From Pseudomonadota bacterium (GTDB taxonomy: Bacteria; Pseudomonadota; Alphaproteobacteria; Rhizobiales; Xanthobacteraceae), in NCBI GenBank assembly GCA_021823875.1, contig JAKAMD010000093.1:1-10200 (forward strand): a stretch of DNA of 10,200 bases, read 5' to 3'. Below, in pieces: positions 6,252 to 10,200 of the stretch. A program made the translations under genes and the position numbers. Each line of letters starts with the position of its first letter. Position 1 is the stretch's first letter. Under the pieces are notes generated by a model. The model ran no database searches. It was not told where the DNA came from and saw only the letters and a program-made list of their open reading frames with translations.

Positions 6252-7943
6252 ATGGCGTCCATTCTTGGCAGCGAAACTCATCGCCTGAAAGCCGACGTCG
6301 CGGTGATCGGCGGCGGCACCGCCGGCCTCAACACCGCACTCGCTGCCGCCGAAGCCGGCGCCGACGTGCTGGTGGTCGACAAGGCGCATATCCAACGCAG
6401 CGGCGCCATTGCCGGCGGCATCGACCACTTCTTCGCCTATCTCGACACCGGGCCGAGCTGGGACACGCGCGAGGCCTATCTCGGCTGGGTCTCCCGCGTG
6501 GCGCGCGGTGCGGCCAATATCAAGATCCACGAGAAGGTGTATTGCGACGAGCTGACCGCGGCGATGGAGCGCATCGAGAAGATGGGCGTGTCGCTGCATC
6601 AGCCCGACGGCACCATCCTGCGCACCCAGGCGCTCGGCCAGCCCGGTCCCATCGCGATCAATTTCGACGGCAAACTCCTGAAGCCGAAGATGGCCTTCGC
6701 GGTGAAGAAAAAGCATATCCGCGTCATCAACCGCGTGCAGGTGAGCAATATCTATCTGCACAACGGCGAATTCGCGGGCTTTGCCGGCTACGACATCCGC
6801 AATGGCGATTTCTACGAAATCCAATCCAAGGCGGTGGTGATCTCAACCGGCAACACCAACCGCATGTTCAAGAGCCAGACCGGCAATCCGTTCAATCTCT
6901 GGTACTGCCCGGCCAATACCGGCGACCTGCATCGCGCGGCTTTCGATGCCGGCGTCGAGCTCGCCAATGTCGAATATATCCGGCTCACCATCGTGCCCAA
7001 GGGCTTCAGCGCGCCCGGCTTCAACGCCTTCTTCGGCATGGGCGGCAAGTTCGTCAACGGCCTCGGCCAGCAGTTCATGCAGAACTACCACCCGATGGGC
7101 GACAAGGCGCCGCGCAACATGATGGTCTGGGGCGCGCTGCAGGAAGTGCGCGCCGGGCGCGGGCCGATCTATGTCGACGTGCGCCATCTCTCGGCCAAGG
7201 ACCTCGCCCACCTGTTCCTGCAACTCGGTATCGACAAGGACACGCTGCCCGAATTCCTCAAGGCGAAGGGCTACGACCGCGAGGGCGCGCTGATCGAGCT
7301 GACGGTGTCGGAGCCGATGCAGGCGCGGCCGTCGGAACTGTGCGGTAGCGGCATCAAGATCGACGAGACCTGCGCGTCCAACGTGCCCGGCCTGTTTGCG
7401 GCGGGCGATGCGTCCGACCAGATGGGCTGCCTGCACATGTGCATGGCCGGCGGTTATGCCGCCGGCAAGCATGCGGCGCGCTATGCCGCCAAGGTCGCGC
7501 ACCATGCGCCGCTGCCGGAAAAAGCGCTGGATGACGAACGCGCCCGCGTGTTCGCGCCGTTGTTGCGCAAATCCGGCATGGCGGCCGGCGAGTTCGAGAA
7601 CATCGTGCGCATCGTCGCCACCGATCATTTCGGGCCGTACAAGAGCGAGGTCAGCCTCACCTCGGCGATCGCCAAGCTCAACGGTCTCGACCACTTCCGC
7701 GAGGATCTGAAGGCCAACAATCTGCACGAGCTGATGCGCTGCCACGAGGCGATGAACATCCAGTCGGTGGCCAAGATCGTCGCGCACGCGGCGCTGGCGC
7801 GTAAGGAGTCCCGCTTCGTGCCCTATCATTATCGCTCCGACTATCCGGAAACGAACGAGGATTGCTGCGGGCTGGTCGTGGTGCGCAAGGACGGGGAGAC
7901 CGGCGTGGCCACCCGCTTCGAGCGCCTGCACTACGACGCCTGA
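6252..7943 (+). CDS. AprA-like FAD-dependent oxidoreductase (SdhA/FrdA/AprA superfamily), substrate unknown
   Basis: A 563-residue soluble flavoprotein. The N-terminal FAD site is VIGGGTAGLNTA (18-29, GxGxxG) with Asp43 (VVDK) for the ribose. RSGAIAGGID (49-58) matches AprA's RSGAVAQG and lacks the His that binds FAD covalently in SdhA/FrdA, so FAD should be non-covalent. AprA-like blocks follow: NTGDLHRAAFDAGVELANVE (222-241) and VRAGRGPIYVDVRHLS (299-314). VPGLFAAGDASDQ (378-390) is the second FAD-contacting segment, and ESRFVPYHYRSDYP (519-532) the C-terminal superfamily motif. It is shorter than true APS reductase alpha (about 650). By eye, the His and Arg I associate with APS binding are not at their expected places. 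It has many Cys (364, 374, 393, 397, 497, 538, 539). GAGG 7 nt before the ATG supports the start. It is co-transcribed with the ferredoxin 14 nt downstream. Inference: it transfers electrons between the ferredoxin and an organic substrate. Confidence 0.85.
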   Translation: MASILGSETHRLKADVAVIGGGTAGLNTALAAAEAGADVLVVDKAHIQRSGAIAGGIDHFFAYLDTGPSWDTREAYLGWVSRVARGAANIKIHEKVYCDELTAAMERIEKMGVSLHQPDGTILRTQALGQPGPIAINFDGKLLKPKMAFAVKKKHIRVINRVQVSNIYLHNGEFAGFAGYDIRNGDFYEIQSKAVVISTGNTNRMFKSQTGNPFNLWYCPANTGDLHRAAFDAGVELANVEYIRLTIVPKGFSAPGFNAFFGMGGKFVNGLGQQFMQNYHPMGDKAPRNMMVWGALQEVRAGRGPIYVDVRHLSAKDLAHLFLQLGIDKDTLPEFLKAKGYDREGALIELTVSEPMQARPSELCGSGIKIDETCASNVPGLFAAGDASDQMGCLHMCMAGGYAAGKHAARYAAKVAHHAPLPEKALDDERARVFAPLLRKSGMAAGEFENIVRIVATDHFGPYKSEVSLTSAIAKLNGLDHFREDLKANNLHELMRCHEAMNIQSVAKIVAHAALARKESRFVPYHYRSDYPETNEDCCGLVVVRKDGETGVATRFERLHYDA

Positions 7944-7957
7944 CGGAGGAACTGGCC

Positions 7958-8158
7958 ATGACGGCGGTGATCGACAAGGGCAAGTGCAACGGCTGCGAAC
8001 TGTGCGCGCTCTATTGCCCGCTCGACGTCATCCATATGGAAGACGGCATCGCGGTGATCCGCTACCCGGACGAATGCTGGCATTGCGGCGCCTGCCGCCA
8101 GGATTGCGCGCACGACGCCATCACCTTCCAGTTCGCGCCGGCGATGCTTGGCATTTGA
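7958..8158 (+). CDS. AprB-like 2[4Fe-4S] ferredoxin, partner of the flavoprotein
   Basis: A 66-residue cytosolic iron-sulfur protein with two CxxCxxCxxxC clusters: Cys10, 13, 16, 20 (the last in CP) and Cys40, 43, 46, 50. The second block CWHCGACRQDC resembles AprB's CWECYSCVKMC, but the residue after its last Cys is Ala instead of the usual Pro. True AprB is about 150 residues with a C-terminal tail that wraps around AprA; that tail is missing here. I start at ATG 7958 because GGAGG (7945-7949) lies 8 nt upstream and the cluster begins 9 residues in; the longer frame back to 7862 is inside the flavoprotein gene. The 14-nt spacing implies one operon and a one-to-one complex. Inference: it carries electrons to or from the FAD of the flavoprotein. 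The redox partner beyond it is unknown. Confidence 0.93.
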   Translation: MTAVIDKGKCNGCELCALYCPLDVIHMEDGIAVIRYPDECWHCGACRQDCAHDAITFQFAPAMLGI

Positions 8159-8177
8159 GCATCGCGCCGGCGTGACG

Positions 8178-8193
8178 AGCCGATCCAACGGCT
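8178..8193 (+). promoter_or_regulatory. Small stem-loop between ferredoxin and TAXI genes
   Basis: AGCCG (8178-8182) and CGGCT (8189-8193) form a 5-bp stem with a 6-nt loop, 20 nt after the ferredoxin stop. There is no T-run. It could be a weak mRNA processing or stabilising element separating the redox pair from the receptor, or chance in GC-rich DNA. Confidence 0.25.
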
Positions 8194-8253
8194 TATGAAT
8201 TGAAGGAGTATCCGCAAAGAGAAGTCACAAAGTAAGAACCTCGGGAGGGCTCA

Positions 8254-9234
8254 ATGAACTTACGACGTAAGGTCATTCTCGCCGCCGGTGCCATGGCGGC
8301 CGCAATTATGTTTGCCGCGACGGCGTCAGCGCAAATGTATGCCTTCGGTTCCGGCAAGCAGGGCTCCTTCACCTATTCGGCCAGTGCCGCGATCGCAAAA
8401 GTCGCGGCCGATCACGGCATGAACCTCCGCCTGAAGCCTTTCGGCGGCCAAAGCGCCTTCGTGCCGGGGATTAATGCCGGCGAAATTCAATTTGGCATCG
8501 CCAACGAACTGGATGCCCATTACGCCGCGACCGGCGAGGCGATCTACAAGGGAAAACCGCAGAAAAACCTCCGCGTTTTGACGGTCCTGACGCCGCTCTA
8601 CAGCGATCTGTACGCGCGCAAGGATTCAAACATCAAGACGCCCGCCGATCTCAAGGGCAAAGCCGTGCCGACCGGCTATGTCAGCCAAAAGGTGCTCGGT
8701 ATCCTCACTCAAGCCGTGCTCGCCAATGGCGGGGTGACGCTTGACGACATTCAGCCCGTTCCGGTGGCGAACGTGATCGGCGGCGCCAGCGAATTCGAGC
8801 AAGGCAAGGCGGATACCTTCATGTTCGCGATCGGCTCCGGCAAGGTCGCGGAGGTCGATGCCAAGGTCGGCGGCATCCGGGTGTTGCCGATCGATCCCTC
8901 GCCTCAGGCGATGGCGCGCACGCGAAAATTCGTCCCGGTCGCCTATGCCAGCAAGATCAAGCCTGGCAAGGGGCGCGCTGGCGTCGACGCGCCCGTCTGG
9001 GTCTTTGCCGTCGATTTCCTCGTCTTGGTCAACAAGGATGTGCCCGACGCGGACGTCTACAAGCTCGCCAAGATCATGCACGACAACAAGGCGGCATTAG
9101 CCGCGGGCTTCGGTGCGCTTCACGAATTTGACCCGAACCGGATGGCCAAGGAAGTGAGCACGCTGCAATTCCATCCGGGCGCGATCAAGTACTACAAGGA
9201 GATCGGCGCCTGGCCGCCGCATAGCGGCAGCTGA
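8254..9234 (+). CDS. TAXI-family TRAP transporter solute-binding protein
   Basis: A 326-residue periplasmic receptor. A Sec signal peptide is clear: Arg/Lys at 4-6, a hydrophobic run, and ASA at 24-26 with cleavage before Gln27. The mature protein begins with GSGKQGSFTYSASAAIAKV, then a VPGINAGEIQFGIAN segment and an LKGKAVPTGYVSQK segment, the order typical of TAXI (NMT1-like) receptors of TRAP transporters. The start is set by GGGAGGG (8243-8249) 4 nt before ATG. It lies 95 nt after the ferredoxin on the same strand, so it may be read from the same FixK/FNR-type promoter or have its own. No TRAP membrane subunits (DctQ/DctM or fused 4TM-12TM) are in the window; the next gene is convergent. 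TAXI ligands are poorly known (glutamate/2-oxoglutarate-like acids in a few cases). Inference: it captures the substrate of the flavoprotein. Confidence 0.88.
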   Translation: MNLRRKVILAAGAMAAAIMFAATASAQMYAFGSGKQGSFTYSASAAIAKVAADHGMNLRLKPFGGQSAFVPGINAGEIQFGIANELDAHYAATGEAIYKGKPQKNLRVLTVLTPLYSDLYARKDSNIKTPADLKGKAVPTGYVSQKVLGILTQAVLANGGVTLDDIQPVPVANVIGGASEFEQGKADTFMFAIGSGKVAEVDAKVGGIRVLPIDPSPQAMARTRKFVPVAYASKIKPGKGRAGVDAPVWVFAVDFLVLVNKDVPDADVYKLAKIMHDNKAALAAGFGALHEFDPNRMAKEVSTLQFHPGAIKYYKEIGAWPPHSGS

Positions 9235-9264
9235 GCGCGCCTGACCGTTCGAGGTAGCACGTAT

Positions 9265-9305
9265 CCGACGGCATCCACCGTGCGCCGGTGTGAGCCGGCT
9301 GTCGG
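9265..9305. terminator. Possible bidirectional hairpin between convergent TAXI and DUF1003 genes
   Basis: Nested inverted arms CCGAC/GTCGG, GGC/GCC and CACCG/CGGTG (outer 9265-9269 with 9301-9305, inner 9276-9280 with 9286-9290) fit one interrupted hairpin in the 78-bp convergent gap. No T-run follows on either strand, so intrinsic termination is uncertain. The position is what one expects of a shared terminator. Confidence 0.35.
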
Positions 9306-9312
9306 GTTGCGT

Positions 9313-9738
9313 CTAGGCGGCCGGGGAGCGGTCGGGAAACTGCTTTTCGAGCAGTGCGAGAATGCGATCGAGCTTGTTGGCCTCCAAGGCGGCCAAGCTG
9401 ATCTGCAAGGCTTCGATGCGGTGTTCCGCTTCGATATTGGTGCGGTAGTCCTCTTCCGCCTGACGACGGTCGCGTTCGGCTTGCCGGTTCTGGCTGATCA
9501 TGATGAACGGCGCGGCATAGGCCGCCTGGAACGACAGCGCGAGATTCAGCAGGATGAACGGATAGGGGTCCCAATGCTGGATATAGGCGGTGATATTGAG
9601 GGCGACCCACACCGCCAGGATGATGGATTGCCCGATGATGAACGTCCATGAGCCCATGGTCGCGGCGACCGCATCGGCAATGCGCTGACCCATTGTGAGT
9701 TCCGAGGCATGTCGCGCATGCCAGTTGATCCTGCTCAT
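9313..9738 (-). CDS. DUF1003 family inner-membrane protein
   Basis: A 141-residue protein of the DUF1003 family, whose function is not established. Residues about 30-52 and 59-82 are hydrophobic spans. The second lies in the family hallmark WDPYPFILLNLALSFQAAYA (56-75), followed by APFIMISQNRQ. The rest (about 83-135) is charged and helical with heptad-like leucines (EALQISLAALEANKLDRILALLEKQF), probably a cytoplasmic coiled coil that could mediate oligomerisation. The length is on the short side for the family; some relatives carry N-terminal extensions. AGGG about 10 nt before ATG 9738 supports the start. It is convergent with the TAXI gene and separated from the Cys-rich gene upstream by about 250 bp, so it is probably a single-gene transcript with no functional tie to the neighbours. 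Confidence 0.92.
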   Translation of the reverse strand: MSRINWHARHASELTMGQRIADAVAATMGSWTFIIGQSIILAVWVALNITAYIQHWDPYPFILLNLALSFQAAYAAPFIMISQNRQAERDRRQAEEDYRTNIEAEHRIEALQISLAALEANKLDRILALLEKQFPDRSPAA

Positions 9739-9989
9739 CGGTGAGTTTCCCTGTGGCCTTTGACGACGTTCCCGGCGATCGCCGCGCCCCTCTGGAAAAC
9801 GTCATTGTCGTTGAGAAGACGAATATCTTGCCATGGCCGAAACCGCGCGCAAGGCAAGCCGGGCGGCGTGCACATGTTCTTCTTGTCCGTCGTCCCATGA
9901 GGGGTCGGTGAGGCGGGCAGGATCGCTGCGGGTAGGATTTTCGGCTCAACCGGCCGTCGCGGCCGATGGGGCGGGGGCAGTCGGCAGCG
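9739..9989. other. 251-bp intergenic region upstream of DUF1003 gene
   Basis: Must contain the DUF1003 promoter, but no convincing -35/-10 pair stands out. The frames crossing it in both strands have shadow-like Arg/Pro/Ser-rich composition and no ribosome site. I see no RNA gene or repeat. Confidence 0.5.
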
Positions 9990-10200
9990 CTAATCGCGCT
10001 TGCGGCGGCCCTTGCGGCCGTGGTCGTTCATGACCTTGCGGCACGCTTGGCTGATCTTGCCCCAATTCTTCCTTAGGCAGGTGGCGATCCGGTCTTCGTC
10101 GGGGATCGCTTCTTCGCAATAGGTATAGACATCGTTCTGGCAGGCGTTTTGTTCGGCCTGCCTGTCGGCGGGACTATCGGCCAGCGCCGCCGTCGAAACG
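9990..10200 (-). CDS. Small secreted Cys-rich protein, 3' part, runs off right edge
   Basis: The last 69 residues are in the window, ending at TAG 9990-9992. The visible part opens VSTAALADSPADRQAEQ, which looks like the end of a Sec signal peptide with cleavage after ALA. It continues with a four-Cys unit ACQNDVYTYCEEAIPDEDRI, then ATCLRKNWGKISQACRKVM, and a very basic tail HGRKGRRKRD. The spacing C-x7-C-x12-C-x11-C resembles the Cys-rich repeat known from GLG1-type proteins and from many small hypothetical proteins of Bradyrhizobium relatives. The paired Cys suggest two disulfides in the periplasm. The start and promoter are beyond the edge. Function unknown; the basic tail could contact the envelope or a nucleic acid. 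The coding call rests on frame, stop and family-like pattern. Confidence 0.8.
   Translation of the reverse strand, partial: VSTAALADSPADRQAEQNACQNDVYTYCEEAIPDEDRIATCLRKNWGKISQACRKVMNDHGRKGRRKRD

Noticed and set aside
6170..7348. Plus-strand frame of 392 codons overlapping the flavoprotein gene
   Set aside because: It is the +2 shadow of the flavoprotein gene, Arg-rich throughout, and contains no motif.
6252..8158. Genuine dissimilatory adenylylsulfate reductase (aprAB)
   Set aside because: The flavoprotein is shorter than AprA, expected APS-contact residues are not evident by eye, the ferredoxin lacks the AprB tail, and no sat/qmo genes are in view.
9185..9949. Minus-strand 254-codon frame covering the DUF1003 gene
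   Set aside because: It is an off-frame reading with a Ser/Arg/Pro-rich product; the DUF1003 hallmark is in the other frame at 9313-9738.
1..10200. CRISPR arrays, tRNA/rRNA genes, IS elements, att sites or prophage genes
   Set aside because: I looked for regularly spaced repeats, terminal inverted repeats, transposase or integrase motifs and tRNA-like folds and found none that could be supported.

Overview
The window looks like a chromosomal segment of a GC-rich alphaproteobacterium, most likely Hyphomicrobiales of the Bradyrhizobium/Xanthobacteraceae type. That placement is inferred from the high GC, the branched-chain-type ABC operon with a Tat-exported binding protein, a FixK/FNR-type box, a DUF1003 protein and a small secreted Cys-rich protein of a kind common in that group. 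No rRNA, tRNA, CRISPR array, IS element or phage gene was seen.

Left half, minus strand, read from about 4975 down to 1: a branched-chain amino-acid-type (HAAT/Liv) ABC transporter operon. It has a good sigma70-type promoter (4947-4975), then livH (permease), a livK-like Tat-exported substrate-binding protein with a GTG start that overlaps livH by 4 bp, a single gene fusing LivM permease to LivG ATPase, livF (4-bp overlap), and the start of a short-chain dehydrogenase/reductase (SDR) that runs off the left edge. Two stem-loops lie between livK and livMG. The SDR suggests that the imported solute is catabolised, but its identity cannot be read from the sequence.

Middle, minus strand: a type 1 isopentenyl-diphosphate isomerase (idi, 5239-5802). 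Directly upstream is a 36-codon open frame (5837-5947) that I read as a decayed N-terminal remnant of ubiX, the flavin prenyltransferase gene.

Right half, plus strand: an AprA-like FAD flavoprotein (6252-7943), an 8-Cys AprB-like ferredoxin (7958-8158) and a TAXI-type TRAP solute receptor (8254-9234). A FixK/FNR-type dyad at 6127-6140 sits at the class II activator distance from a possible -10 element, so this redox pair is probably switched on at low oxygen. No sulfate-activation or Qmo genes and no TRAP permease are in the window. The flavoprotein/ferredoxin pair with its dedicated receptor is the best candidate here for an uncharacterised system: an anaerobic or microaerobic reductase or dehydrogenase acting on an imported organic solute.

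Right end, minus strand: a DUF1003 membrane protein (9313-9738) convergent with the TAXI gene, then the 3' part of a small secreted Cys-rich protein running off the right edge.
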